A DNA stretch of 64,000 nucleotides from Cordylochernes scorpioides (GCA_030710605.1 CP092863.1:56572507-56636506), one strand, 5' to 3'; shown: positions 11,947-23,300, numbered from the stretch's first letter. Made by a program: numbers and translations. Notes: a model not told the origin generated them from the sequence alone.

Positions 11947-12633
11947 TTATTGATCAATGCTTTCTTTTCTTCCTTCTTCTTGATTGTTTGTAGATTTTTG
12001 ATTTGCTGAAGCCTGTTGTGGTTTAATCCAGGTTCTATTTCTTCTGTAGGTTCTACCATGAATATTCACATCATAGGATCTTGTGTTGTGTTCATTTGTG
12101 ATGTTAGCGCTTTCATTAGCCTTACACACATCAATAGCTTTTTGCAATGTTAGTTGAGGATCACTGATCAGCTGTCTTTTGGTTTGCTTGTCAATTATTC
12201 CCAAAACTAACCTATCCCTGATCATTTCTTCAGTCATTGCACCATAATTGCATGTGGAAGACAATTTTCTTAATCTACATATATATTGTTCAATACTTTC
12301 ATTCGTTTCTTGATTTGTTTGGTTGAAAATTGATCTTTCATAAATAATGTTAATTTTTGGTGTAAAATGCTGAGTCAATGCATTTATTATCTCATCTGAG
12401 TTATTTCTTTGTTCATCTGAAAGATCGAGATGTTCAAATATATTATAAGCTTCTTTGCCTATAATAGACAATAAGGTTGCAACTTTTAATTTGTCTTCTT
12501 TATTGTCCAACCCTGTTGCTATTGAAAAGTTACGCCAATGCGATTTGAAATATCTCCAGTTTTCTTCTATATTTCCTCTGAAATTAACTGGTTCAGGTGG
12601 CGGGGTATTTGTAAATACATATCTTTTGTCTAT
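11947..12633 (-). CDS. Ty3/gypsy-type Gag
   Basis: The minus-strand frame is open from an upstream TAA (12634-12636) to a TAA at 11947-11949, about 228 residues. It encodes the capsid region of a retrotransposon Gag, which assembles the particle in which the RNA is copied. Visible features are an early Phe-Arg-Gly-Asn...Glu-Asn-Trp stretch with a following Phe-Lys-Ser-His-Trp, a Leu-Leu...Gly-Glu-Ala-Tyr helix, a Ser-Ile-Glu-Gln-Tyr-Ile motif, and Arg-Asp-Arg-Leu-Val-Leu-Gly-Ile, the usual Ty3/gypsy capsid pattern. There is no clear ATG at the N-terminus in this frame, so the start is unresolved. There is no zinc knuckle; the C-terminus is basic. Downstream sequence to 11731 looks like the tail of Pol joined by deletion. 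Confidence 0.75.
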   Translation of the reverse strand: MDKRYVFTNTPPPEPVNFRGNIEENWRYFKSHWRNFSIATGLDNKEDKLKVATLLSIIGKEAYNIFEHLDLSDEQRNNSDEIINALTQHFTPKINIIYERSIFNQTNQETNESIEQYICRLRKLSSTCNYGAMTEEMIRDRLVLGIIDKQTKRQLISDPQLTLQKAIDVCKANESANITNEHNTRSYDVNIHGRTYRRNRTWIKPQQASANQKSTNNQEEGRKESIDQ

Positions 12634-12744
12634 TTAATATACGATAAGGCTTATTTATTATTTTATTAGTCTTATATAACGTAAAATTGAACTTACCGCG
12701 ATATTTTTTTTTTCGTTTGTTTTCAAATCACTTTTCTGACACCA

Positions 12745-12909
12745 TGTTTGATTTGTTAGCGTCTTGTACAAAACAACGAATCACTAACTTATCATGAAGA
12801 CGTAACTTTATTCACTGGCCTCTGTTGTGATATGTTATTTTACATATCCTACATGAACCAAAACATTAACTTGTGATGATGATATATTCAATCACTGAAT
12901 AACCTAACA
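12745..12909 (-). repeat. 5' LTR of the gag-only element
   Basis: 165 bp, direct copy of 11566-11730 with one mismatch seen. On the minus strand it is followed directly by TGGTGTCAGAAAAGTG, which begins TGG as a primer site would; the tRNA is not identified. Confidence 0.9.
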
Positions 12910-12914
12910 AATAG

Positions 12915-14724
12915 GGTGTGGGAGAGGAAATATATTTTAGAAATAATTTGATAAATATATTCTGTTTTCAACAGGATAAAATGTAAATTTCTGAAAATAA
13001 CTTCAAATAATTATGAGAATATCGCAAAACAATACACCATATATATGTGTAAAATTGTTTAGAAAATACTAATATGGAATTATATTACCTATTCAAAATA
13101 TTTGTAGATATATTTCGTGTAATATATGTCGATTTTAAATGCTTAAATATTAGAGTTAATATAAATAGGTGTAGTGTTCTTTAATTAGTATAAAATATCA
13201 ATCGTGTGTATTTTTCGCGAAAACCGCAAATTCCGTAAGTCGATAGAAAAACGCAAAGATTCACCAATTTAAAAAATATATATTTCGTAATATATTGGTG
13301 TCAGTTAATATATTATGTTTATTAAAATATTTCCGTAGAGATTCCAGTCAAATAAAATATACCTTCTATCCAAAGTGCTATTTTCTACCTATCCCTTTTT
13401 TTGTATGAACAATAGTGAAGCGCAGGGTATTCACTTTCAGATAAATCATCAGATATTCAAACCAAATGGTGTATCAAATAAAAATAGTGAATTATTTACA
13501 TTTATAAATTTAAAACAACGATATTTTATTTGTGTTCTCCAATTATTTGAAACCAAGTGAGGGGACAAAATATTTTCAGATTATATTCCTATATTTTTAT
13601 AATATTTTTTTTATTGTAAAAAAAGAGATGAAGAATTAAATTATTCTCTCATGAATGGCTTAGAATATCTTCCTTATATTTATTCATTTCCATAGATCAG
13701 CCTATAGAAAAGCAAAAAAAAAAAGGTCTGAAATTTGTCTTTTCCAACAGATTTGCATTCTTGAACCTTAAAATATAGCCATAATACAATTTATCCGTGA
13801 ATACAATAGGTATTAGTGTCAACAAGACCTATTTCAAAAGTGGAATTAAGATTAATAACATGGAAATTTGAAACGCGGTTTAAATCCAGCAAGTGTTGAA
13901 TCAAGAATCGACTGTACCTTTCTTCCGATGTCGCGCAGCAGGTAAACAAGTGTAGAATTAACAATTGTGTAAACCAATATGTAAATGAGAGAAGTGTGTG
14001 GAGGAAATCCAGCCAGAGCCCGAAATATCGGCAAACCCTTCCCAGCTGTTGTCTTGATACAAATTCCGATGGTAGGATTAGTCCAGGCTTTCCTTCTAAT
14101 TGGCCCGGGACAATTCTCTTTTAGAGTACTTCTTCACAAACCCCGGGGAATTTATACCTCTTTGAATTAACTTCTATTGTACATCTTCATTCATTTTATG
14201 TTTGATAGATGTATTTATATATTTATACATCACTTTTTTTTACCAAATATAAGTACTTGTACAATGTTTTCTTTTTCCATCCTTTGTACATTAAACGAAT
14301 TTCGATTTATAACTATTTGCAATATTGTATTAGAACTCTGAATTGCACATGTTTTACTTGTGATATTATGTGTATATTTTTGTTATCTATAGAGTTTTAT
14401 AATTGTTTTTCTCCAATAAGTCCCTATACCTACATATAGGCTTCAGCCCGTGGCGGCATTCCGCTATCTACAGCGGTCCTCTTATCACCTCCTGGAACGG
14501 AAATTTCATTTTTATTTTAATCTCGTTTGTGAAAAAAAAATAATTTTATATTTTCAAATTATGCTCTAAAACACAAAAACAAAAACTTCACTACCAAAAT
14601 ATATTTTTCTAAAAATCCTTGAAGATTTTATAAAATTAAATCAAATATTCCAATATCAATCTTATCTAGGCATCTGTGCCTTATATTAATATTATTATAA
14701 GTACTGGAATCCCATTCAATACAG
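12915..14724. other. No recognisable gene
   Basis: Mostly AT-rich. About 13855-14170 is GC-richer and contains CCCGAAATATCGGC, reminiscent of retroelement tails, but no domain can be read on either strand. About 14440-14500 is another short GC-richer patch. Confidence 0.45.
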
Positions 14725-14755
14725 TTAGAAAACAAATACGAGAATCATGGGACGA

Positions 14756-14822
14756 GTGTCTTTTGTAGGAAGCTTTATTTTAAATCGCTCAAGCTTTCGG
14801 GCTGACCGGCCCTTCTACAGGA
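14756..14822 (-). ncRNA. Hammerhead-ribozyme-like motif in Penelope 3' region
   Basis: On the minus strand, CTGTAGA is followed by a GGGC...GCCC hairpin, then GAAA, then a GCTT...AAGC stem. The order matches a hammerhead core (CUGANGA, helix II, GAAA, helix III), but CTGTAGA departs from CUGANGA and I could not pair helix I well. Such motifs are known from Penelope-like elements. It is probably degenerate. Confidence 0.35.
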
Positions 14823-15081
14823 GATAAGTGAACAATGGCACATCAGGTACTATATAATAATCGGACTATTTACATATTCAAAAATTAAAATTTTTAAAAA
14901 CTTTTTATAGGGATTTTGCATAACTAAGCAAAGTCGGGAGGAATAATTAACATAATAGTAAATTATGGACAGTAGAAATTGACATGTATGATAATAGATA
15001 TTGGATATAGTGGAGCCTGTAATATCTTACACTGTCTATGAGAGAGGAGGGGGGGAATCTACACAGATGGAGGAAACCGGG

Positions 15082-16104
15082 CTATGGGAACAGAGATTGG
15101 TAGGATTCAGGAAGGTCGATATGTCTATTGATGGCGTGGAAGCCCTGGGAAACGAGAGCTTCCAAGGTGAGGCGCTGCTGCTTGTTGTGTATGCGGCTAT
15201 AGTGCACAGATGGATTGGCCAGGTCGAAAGAGTGGTTGGTGGTTCGGATATGCTGGTATATGGCGGATTTCTCATCTTGTCTGGAGATGTTTTTTCTGTG
15301 TTCCTCGAGTCTTGTCCCTACGCTCCTGCCCGTCTCACCAACGTAGACAACATCGCAGTCAGCGCAGGGAATGGAGTAGACACAGCCAGACAAGAGAGAT
15401 GGGTTAAATGGGCTATTGCTTTTAGTATCCGGGTTCCTAATGAGGGAACTGATGTTAGGGGAGTTGGAGTACAGGGTCCTGACTCCAAACTTGCTTAGGG
15501 CTCGGGCTATGGAGGAGCTAGTGGGGGAATATGGGAGGACACATATGGATTTATACACGGGGTTGGGAGCAGTGTGGTTGGGGTTGTGGAAATGGCGTAA
15601 TATAAAAGACTTCGGGTATTGGAATTTTATGAGATTAGCTATGACTCTATTGGTTTCCATGGTTTTGAAATCAGAGGTGGAACAGTGGGTGTGAACTCGT
15701 TTAGACAGGGTTTTGACTGTGTTGATTTTGTGACTAAGGGGACAGAAGGAGTTGAAGTGAATATAATTTGGTCTGAACGAGTTCTTGTAATGTACTGTGG
15801 AGTGGTATCTGGTTGGGGTCCGGATGATTAGGAAATCTAAGAAAGGGAGGGCGTTGTAGGTTTCGGTTTCATGGGTGAAGGAAAGGTCAGGATGGTAACT
15901 AATGAGTTTAGAGAGGATATTTTCAACCTGGCTTTTTGTGCATATGCAGAACACATCATCTATGTATCTACGCCAAAGGCGGATATCGGATGGAAAATCT
16001 GAGGTGATCTGCATATCTATAGACCGCATAACAATCTCAGCAGCAGCTGAGGAAAGAGGGTTCCCCATTGGGGACCCTTTTATTTGTAGAAAAAACTGGG
16101 AGTT
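15082..16104 (-). pseudogene. Penelope-like polyprotein, 5'-truncated (RT C-part and GIY-YIG endonuclease)
   Basis: An uninterrupted frame, 328 residues from an internal Met and slightly longer at the 5' side, encodes the C-terminal half of a Penelope-like protein that reverse transcribes its RNA at a nick made by its own endonuclease. A Gly-Ser-Pro-Met-Gly-Asn-Pro-Leu-Ser motif precedes the catalytic YIDD box (residues 35-38 from that Met). After a linker comes the GIY-YIG domain: a CVYSIPCADCDVVYVGETG block (about 229-247) with its leading cysteines, then Arg and His of a Leu-Glu-Glu-His stretch near 254-257. It ends in a TAG-type stop shared with the plus copy's protein. The N-terminal RT half is missing where the two copies join, so it cannot be autonomous although this part is intact. 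Confidence 0.88.
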
Positions 16105-16105
16105 G

Positions 16106-16786
16106 CCGGTCCGAGCCTTGTCATGGTTTCTTTTGATGTAGTTTCCTTATACCCTAGCCTGCCCCATGGTTTAATTATAGACTCCCTCAGATCCTTCCTA
16201 GTTAATTCCCGTGTGGATAGCCATACCTCATCCAAAATTATAGAACTCACCCATCTCTGTTTACAATCCTCAATCTGCTCCTTCAACTCCCAGTTTTTTC
16301 TACAAATAAAAGGGTCCCCAATGGGGAACCCTCTTTCCTCAGCTGCTGCTGAGATTGTTATGCGGTCTATAGATATGCAGATCACCTCAGATTTTCCATC
16401 CGATATCCGCCTTTGGCGTAGATACATAGATGATGTGTTCTGCATATGCACAAAAAGCCAGGTTGAAAATATCCTCTCTAATCTAATCCTACTCCATTCC
16501 CTGCGCTGACTGCGATGTTGTCTACGTTGGTGAGACGGGCAGGAGCGTAGGGACAAGACTCGAGGAACACAGAAAAAACATCTCCAGACAAGATGAGAAA
16601 TCCGCCATATACCAGCATATCCGAACCACCAACCACTCTTTCGACCTGGCCAATCCATCTGTGCACTATAGCCGCATACACAACAAGCAGCAGCACCTCA
16701 CCTTGGAAGCTCTCGTTTCCCAGGGCTTCCACGCCATCAATAGACATATCGACCTTCCTGAATCCTACCAATCTCTGTTCCCATAG
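16106..16786 (+). pseudogene. Penelope-like polyprotein, internally deleted
   Basis: This copy keeps slightly more of the RT than its mirror: it begins with VSFDVVSLYPSLPHG near 16125, an RT motif with a catalytic Asp, and runs through the GSPMGNP motif to YIDD near 16424. Shortly after (about 16480) it jumps, out of frame, to the GIY-YIG domain starting near 16490 and ending at a TAG at 16784-16786. About 530 bases present in the mirror copy are missing. Both catalytic domains are represented but cannot be made as one protein. The open frames on the opposite strand are shadows. Confidence 0.85.
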
Positions 16787-17039
16787 CCCGGTTTCCTCCA
16801 TCTGTGTAGATTCCCCCCCTCCTCTCTCATAGACAGTGTAAGATATTACAGGCTCCACTATATCCAATATCTATTATCATACATGTCAATTTCTACTGTC
16901 CATAATTTACTATTATGTTAATTATTCCTCCCGACTTTGCTTAGTTATGCAAAATCCCTATAAAAAGTTTTTAAAAATTTTAATTTTTGAATATGTAAAT
17001 AGTCCGATTATTATATAGTACCTGATGTGCCATTGTTCA

Positions 17040-17107
17040 CTTATCTCCTGTAGAAGGGCCGGTCAGCCCGAAAGCTTGAGCGATTTAAAATAAAGCTTCC
17101 TACAAAA
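17040..17107 (+). ncRNA. Hammerhead-ribozyme-like motif, second copy
   Basis: Mirror of 14756-14822: CTGTAGA, a GGGCCGGTCAGCCC hairpin, GAAA, then GCTT...AAGC. The core deviates from CUGANGA in both copies, so the change predates the inverted arrangement or comes from the source element. Confidence 0.35.
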
Positions 17108-17143
17108 GACACTCGTCCCATGATTCTCGTATTTGTTTTCTAA

Positions 17144-17824
17144 TTATATTAATATATTTAATATAAAACCCAAATTCAAAATTATATGAAATTCCCCATA
17201 AAAATTGCCACCGTGTAATCAATAAGGAATGTCATAAGTCAAGGATAAATTGCAGACGCAGAATCTTTATTAGGGATCCCAATTCACGAAATATATTCCA
17301 GAAACTATATAATTGAAAAATACAGTGATTACGTCAATAACCAGGAGCCTCATATAAAACCCCACATCTTGGGGAGAGAGACGAATTCCATAGGCTGGGC
17401 GTCCGATCTAGTGCAAAAAACGGCAAACCAGCATAGCGCTCTACACATTTCCTCCTTTGTTTGGTTTGACATATGTCTCAGTATGGAGTACTCTCTTCAT
17501 TGCCCTTGCAGCTGTAACACTCCGGTAACAACTCAAATCACATTATCTGTCAACTATGGTGAAGAGCTATGGGCTTATATCTAAAATTCCAATTTCCCAC
17601 TGATCTATATCAATTTTATAATTGAATGACAAAAAGCAGACTATAAAACCCGAAAGAAAGGATCGCCTTTGATAAGTCAGACATTCCAAATTCTTCTTCA
17701 GTTCATTGTTTTTTGCATTTTTCTATCTAACAATCGAATGAAATCAATACCTTTATTAGTACTTAAATTAGAAAATAATTGAATATTTTATAAAATATAT
17801 TTATATACTTGTTAATATAAACTA
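17144..17824. other. No gene recognised; two TATA-like boxes
   Basis: ATATAAAACCCC (about 17354) and CTATAAAACCCG (about 17641) recur about 290 bases apart. The second is followed by TCAGAC and later by an ATG with a short hydrophobic frame (MKSIPLLVLK). This could be a promoter and first exon of a secreted-protein gene, but the spacing is imperfect and no further exon is seen. Confidence 0.25.
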
Positions 17825-18370
17825 CTAGACGAATGACCCGGGCAACGCCCGGGTTTACACGATTAAATGTATTATTCAAACACATAAAACATAGGAAAAT
17901 AAAACATAGCAAATATAGCAAGAGCCGTTATTTTAAACGGCGAATTAGATCAGTTATAGCGAAAAATGAAAATATATATGTAAATATGTGAAATAGTTAT
18001 AAATTAGAAAACCTGTAAATATAGTTAAGGCTTGCATTGTAATTAACGCTGTCGGCGAGGGCTGTTCCACGCGATCGCCGGCCATGCGCGCGCACAGGGA
18101 AGTCACGTGCTCGCCGGCAGCCAACGGGCGCGCGCCGCCGGCAGGTCGCCTAAGCGTTCTAGAGGGCTCTGCTCGTGAGCTAGGTAGAATAATTTGAATA
18201 TATAGTTTTAATAATTGATTTATATATTTTTTAAATAAGCAATCGTCATCCCCGTTATTTTTTACCTATGTATGGAAATTTTGGTTTGAATTAGTGAACT
18301 ACTGCGAATTTGTATACCGGACATACAAACCAACAAACATACAAACATTCATTTTTATATATATAGAAGA
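17825..18370 (-). mobile_element. Non-autonomous Helitron (family 1)
   Basis: On the minus strand the element starts TCTTCTATATATATAAAAAT after an A and ends with the hairpin CCCGGGCGTTGCCCGGG followed by TCATTCGT-type spacer, CTAG and then T. These are the hallmarks of Helitrons: 5' TC, 3' CTRR, hairpin near the 3' end, insertion between A and T, no target duplication. The 546-bp body has no Rep/helicase frame. Its middle (about 18050-18180) is strongly GC-rich, unlike the ends, and differs from other copies. Confidence 0.82.
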
Positions 18371-18773
18371 TATCATGGCTATCTATATTAAAATTTCCAT
18401 CTAATTATTATTATTATTATTATGTATCCACTATATATATATTGATAATTTCTAACAAAGAACATGTCTTCAATGTTTAATAATTATAAAGTGAAAATTT
18501 ATGAAGTCAGAATTAGTGCATAAAATCACGTGATTTTCAATAAATATATATTTATCTCATATGCTAGGCTCGTTTGGCTGCTTGCAGTCACTGCTGGGGT
18601 TGGGAATGTGCCAAAGTCGAGAGCGATTAAAGCAATGCGCTTAGAATAGAAAATTTCAACGTGGGCTTTGATATTTAATTCTGGTTCGAAGTGAATTGAC
18701 GGAGCTTACAGCCGCTTGTCACTGTGCAGAGTGGTTTTATTTCTAAACTATATTTAATATAAAGTTACGCGAG

Positions 18774-19080
18774 GATGGTATTTATGTACCAAAGATGGTG
18801 CCTCTATCACTGAATATTCATTAAAACAGTGCATTTAATCAATACCCCAGTGCAAAACGTGTAAGTTGTGATGAAGAATGAGCCGAAATAACAGTTTTAG
18901 CAATTTGAGATAGAATCCAACCTGTATAGTATGATTTCTATCCATGGCCCTAAATCAGTACAGGGTGGCTTTGATTTTATAACATCTTACAATAGGAGTT
19001 ATCAAATCAGTCGAATTTGACAAAAAAAAATGTTTTGAACTGTTTTCTTCACCAGTAAGGTCTATTTTCATGCCAGTTTA
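18774..19080 (+). repeat. Dispersed repeat shared with 38178-38355
   Basis: GAGGATGGTATTTATGTACC opens the block and a stretch with GATTTTATAACATC and ATCAGTCGAATTT follows. The inverse of both lies at 38178-38355. The arrangement suggests a MITE-like element, but full ends were not defined. Confidence 0.55.
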
Positions 19081-19208
19081 TATGATAAAGATGCGGGAGG
19101 AATCACGTTTAATACCGAGATGATGAACAAAAAATGCAATTTTAATAGTATATTAAAAGGTGAAATTCCAAATATCTGATAAATATAATATATATATATA
19201 TACGTATA

Positions 19209-19788
19209 CTAGACGAATGACCCGGGCAACGCCCATGTTTTACCCGATTAAATGTTTTTATTCAAATACTATTCGGTATAATTAAAAAATGGCGCCGTAA
19301 ATGTCACTCTTGTGAAACGTCCTATTCCAAATTGTGTGTTTTAAAAAAACAAAAATAAAAGTGCAAATTTTCACAACGATATTTGAAAATTATTTTATTT
19401 TGATTTTATATTGATATATTTTAAATCTGATATATACTTAAAATGATGATAGTGATTTCTTGCCCCTACGCCGTCATTACGTCACTCAAGGTCACTCTTG
19501 TGAAACCCGCTCTACGAATCCCCGTCGCGGCTTGGGAGGGCCCCACGTGGTCGTTTACTTCTTGAAGTTACCGCAGTGAGGCGCTGGAAGCGAGTGAAAT
19601 AGGGAAATATATTAGTAATTTGTTAATAAGTCAAAGGATATTCGAGATAGAAGCCTGAAAATTTGCCTAGCAGTTTTTCCAGATTCTACTCTATATACAG
19701 TTAAAATTTCATCCAGAATAATTACGTATTGTAGACGTGTATAGGCGAAAAACATACATACATACACTGACTTTTATATATATAGGGA
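19209..19788 (-). mobile_element. Non-autonomous Helitron (family 1), second full copy
   Basis: The minus strand starts TCCCTATATATATAAAAG after an A and ends with a GGGCGTTGCCCGGG hairpin, CTAG and T. Length 580 bp. Termini match the copies at 17825 and 59084, but the interior does not, and it includes a GC-rich patch near 19460-19560. No protein is encoded. Confidence 0.82.
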
Positions 19789-19974
19789 TTTAGCCTCACA
19801 AACATGGTAGGACTAGATGAGTTTTTAGAGTGACAAAAACACTCGATACCAATATAAGGCTGAAACTATCTAAGCCTAAGCTAATTTACTGCAGTTTAAT
19901 CCTTTTATACTATACACAAACCTGTTCACATTATGAGAAATTAGTAGAAAGTGAAATTATACTGGGATTAAGTT

Positions 19975-20150
19975 AATAAATTAAGAGAAATTCATATCCT
20001 GAATGTGCAACTGAGAATTTCTAATGGTCCGCGTCCGCGTAAATAAATTTCAACTAAATTTTAGGTATAATTATTCCAGAATTGGTCGAATACCTTTCTT
20101 GATAAATCAAGAAAAGCTAATCACGTAGGCGTGTAAGGATTTTGCCACTA
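19975..20150. mobile_element. Single arm of a foldback element (family A)
   Basis: The order CATATCCTGAATGTGCAACTG, TTTCTAATGG, AATTATTCCAGAATTGG and CTTGATAAATCAAGAAAAGC matches one arm of the foldback at 24757. The second arm is absent. Confidence 0.6.
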
Positions 20151-22564
20151 ATCAAGAAGGTGCAAGTTATATCTAAACGACCAGTTCCAGATCAAAATAC
20201 CATTATTAAATGCGCGCGGCTCACCAAGAGCAAACAAGTTCATAAATGTGCAAAAAATAATTATGTGTGTACAGAGATTCATCATTTTTATATTAACTGA
20301 TATTTAAAATATATTTTTTTTTTAATCCGGTCTGTATCATCTGCTGCATATTTCTAACAGTACTGTTACAGAATACACTATAGTCGCGGAATTTTTCGAA
20401 TGTTTTATTCTATATTTTACATTCGTAGAAAAGCAATGCCAATTTTCCAATATTGTCATTCATAGTTTTAACTCTCGGAGGTCATTTTCTTATTTTTTCA
20501 CGTATAAGGAGACTTTAATTATTTTCCTTAGGTATTATTTTCGATGGTTTCCAATTGTTTAAGTAGGGTTTTATTGGCTGATTTAAAAATTGGGTAGAGA
20601 GAGCGAGAGATAGTGAGTGTAAGAAGGGCCTAAATATTGATGGTATTTATTTGCAAAAATAATATGCATCTTCAACAAAACGCTAAGATCAATTAGGAAA
20701 CACAGCATCGAATTATCGCAAATTCTGAAAAATAAGCTAACCTATATTATTACATTGTTTCGGCCGAATAGAAGCCGTCCTTGTACTGATAAGAGCTATA
20801 GCCAAAAACCATTCTATAGAGGTTGTCTATTTTGTCCGAATCTGGCCTAGCTGGTATTGTGTGTGGTTCATTTATTAATAAGAAAAAATAAATACATTGT
20901 TTTTGAACCCTTCATTTAAATGCATGAACTAAAACTAAGAGGTGTCTCAAACATTCCATTAGGAAGCAGTTCCTTTGTAAAGTATGAACTTAGAGAGAGA
21001 TAACACAATGTTTTAACTCTCGACATTATAATAAAATTTCCTTTTATGTCTCCATGATAATAATTAGATTTATAATAACAAATTCTAATTGTTGGAGAAT
21101 ATATCAAATTTAATCGCAGCAAAATTATATCACCTCATAAACAATAATGTTTATTTTCGGAAATCTATTATATTAGCCAACTCATACAAGGCATATTGGA
21201 CAGTTTATACATTTCATTGATTTCTACAATTGAAAATTTTATTTTTTTAAAATCAAATTCGCCATTAGTTTTTAAATCACGTTATACACTATGAAATATG
21301 TAAAATGATATATATATTTGTACCTTAATAAACACATATAATTTTATTTGACAATTTAATTAAAAGTATAATACATTTTTTAAATCGTACGAAATTTATA
21401 ACCAATTGATTATTTTTTTTATTACCAGTCTGTCCCTAGCGGTCAAAGCGTAACTTATATTTTTTATTGAAATGCCAAAAAAATAATTATTTTGAATTCT
21501 TAAAAAGCCTGAATATGTTAAGTATTTTATGCTTAAAATATTCGTTATAAATTTAAACTTTTAAACCTTCCCTTTTATAAAGGTTTTATATAAATATATT
21601 AAATTATTTAAATATATAGTTTTCTTTCCAATAAAATTACTGTATATATCACAAGTATAAAATACAGCGGCCATAGTATGATATATAGGCACCAAAATAA
21701 ACATTGAATAATTTATCGAGAATAATTTAACGCCATGAATTAATTCACCTGATAAAATACCACATTTTATAACTCAGATTTATTTAAAGTTTAAAGAAAA
21801 AAGATCAATCAAATATTTTAAAAGAAAATTGATGCTTTTTTATGGAATATCATTATTACTTTTTGCTTTCTAATATAATTTGTGTTAGTATTGTTTTATA
21901 TATAGTTTTATATTTTATTTTATATATTATTAATTGATATTAATATTACTAATGATTGTGATGTTCAGAGGTTTAGAGAGGATAAAAAGATTTCCAAAAG
22001 AAAACTATTATAAGATCGAAATAAAAATGTATAGTTATTAAACTTGTAGAATATTGTAGAATAATTGAAAATTAAAAGGGATTTTGTACATTTTAAAAGG
22101 ATTCAATGGTAAATCTGCGAAGGCATACAGGAAAGTTTGTAAAATCTTTGTAATAAAGTTTTCAAACAAAAGGAAGGAAGTATTTCAAGTCAATTAAGAG
22201 AGGAAACGCCAATATCGATCAGGACTTGTTGAAAATCGCTTTAAAATTTAAAGAGAGCAATCTGGTCTTCTGGGATGTCTGAGAAATCATTCTTCCCTTC
22301 TTCAATATCGGTCAGGTCTGGCGGTAACTTTACTTGCCCGCCTTTATTATACGACTCAATATCCCCCGGTGTGTGTGATTCACCACATCTATATTATGTT
22401 TCATTCGTAGGATAGAATAAGCTATTCCAATCTTATTCAAACTACATTCAGGTAAATTTTATTAGCTTAATTTTTGTATAGAAATATAAAGAATATAGAT
22501 GTTTGTCATAAACATATATATTTATGTGACCATATTTATGAAATACCTTCAGGAATATCGATAT
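20151..22564. other. AT-rich stretch without a recognisable gene
   Basis: No coding signature seen on either strand. A GC-richer patch near 22250-22400 has no readable domain. Confidence 0.5.
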
Positions 22565-22906
22565 TTATACACTATAATTATAGTGAAAATATATAATAAT
22601 AAAATATAAAATATATAATTATAGTTGTATAATTATAGCGAAAATATATAATAATAAAAATATAAAATATATATAATAATAATATAAAAATATAGAATTA
22701 TAGTTGTATAATTATAGTGAAAATAGAGTGCCATTTCGTAGAACTTGGTCAGAGATGAACTATTTGGAAAATAAAAGAAAAAACATGATATAGACTATTA
22801 AAAAAATCGAAAAAAAAAATCAGAATGACGTTATAAATAGCGAAACATTAGTTAATCTTAAATTTAAAATAATGAGTTACCATGCCCCCCCCCCCCCCCC
22901 CCCCCC
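22565..22906. repeat. AT-rich tandem repeat and poly-C run
   Basis: ATAATTATAGTGAAAATATA-type units recur about three times with variable spacers (22565-22725), and a run of 22 C occupies 22885-22906. Both are simple-sequence features. Confidence 0.75.
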
Positions 22907-23084
22907 AAAAAAATATATTTTTTGAATATATATTTGATTAGCTTTATATAATATCACACGCGATATATATACTAACAATACACTCTATAACAAAATCGAC
23001 GCTCCAAAAAATAGTCGTCAGAATGGAACAAAAAATGGCGCATGTGAAGATAGAATAAGGGAGAAAACGATTTAAATTTTATAA

Positions 23085-23300
23085 TTGTGATTGCCACAAA
23101 TTGAAAAGTCAATATGTCGTTGGACCCCTACTGGCCTCGATGCAAGCTACCACCCGGCGTGTCATGGACTGATTCCGGATGATGTGCTGCGGGATTTAGT
23201 ACCAAATTGTCTCCAGCTGTCGGGCTAAAAAGTCAACAATTTGGGATGGTTGTCCACACATCACGTTTCAGATGCGGTCTATCGGAGAGAGACAGTAATA
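23085..23300 (-). pseudogene. Tc1-like transposase, C-terminal fragment
   Basis: On the minus strand the translation includes ETIWY, then IPQHIIRNQSMTRRVVACIE and a final Gly-Pro-Thr-Thr-Tyr before a stop. This is the typical C-terminal tail of Tc1-family transposases (a Trp...Ile-Pro-Gln helix and an Arg-Arg...Cys-Ile-Glu-Ala stretch ending in a Pro-Thr-x-Tyr). No catalytic domain is present nearby, so it is a truncated relic. Confidence 0.6.

Larger units (their letters stand above)
11566..12909 (-). mobile_element. Non-autonomous gypsy-type LTR element, gag only
   Basis: Two 165-bp direct repeats (11566-11730 and 12745-12909) with TG...CA ends flank a minus-strand gag frame and a short tail. 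The flanks carry an identical 5-bp target duplication, AATAG (11561-11565 and 12910-12914), so the insertion is complete. A purine tract GAAAAAAGGGAAGA (minus strand) abuts the downstream LTR. Protease, reverse transcriptase, RNase H and nearly all of integrase are missing. The LTRs differ at one position seen, so insertion was recent and enzymes must have come from another copy. Confidence 0.9.
14725..17143. mobile_element. Two Penelope-like elements joined head to head
   Basis: A minus-strand copy (14725 to about 16104) and a plus-strand copy (about 16105-17143) meet at their truncated 5' sides. Their outer ends are inverted copies starting TTAGAAAACAAATACGAG. The arms match over the endonuclease and 3' region (about 14725-15380 against 16488-17143) and over part of the reverse transcriptase. 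Inverted and tandem partial copies are known for Penelope-like elements. The plus copy has lost about half a kilobase internally. Confidence 0.88.

Noticed and set aside
12630-12696. Possible intron upstream of the gypsy gag (donor CGGTAAGTT, acceptor TTAAATAG)
   Set aside because: Joining the flanks gives no usable ATG (the upstream ATG meets a TGA in frame), so splicing is not supported.
13852-14170. Overlapping 60-61-residue frames on both strands in a GC-richer patch
   Set aside because: No domain in either, and openness on both strands suggests composition; a retroelement tail is possible but not shown.
15001-16867. Several plus- and minus-strand frames antisense to the Penelope copies
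   Set aside because: Each is the complement of the RT or GIY-YIG coding sequence; identical shadows appear in both inverted arms.
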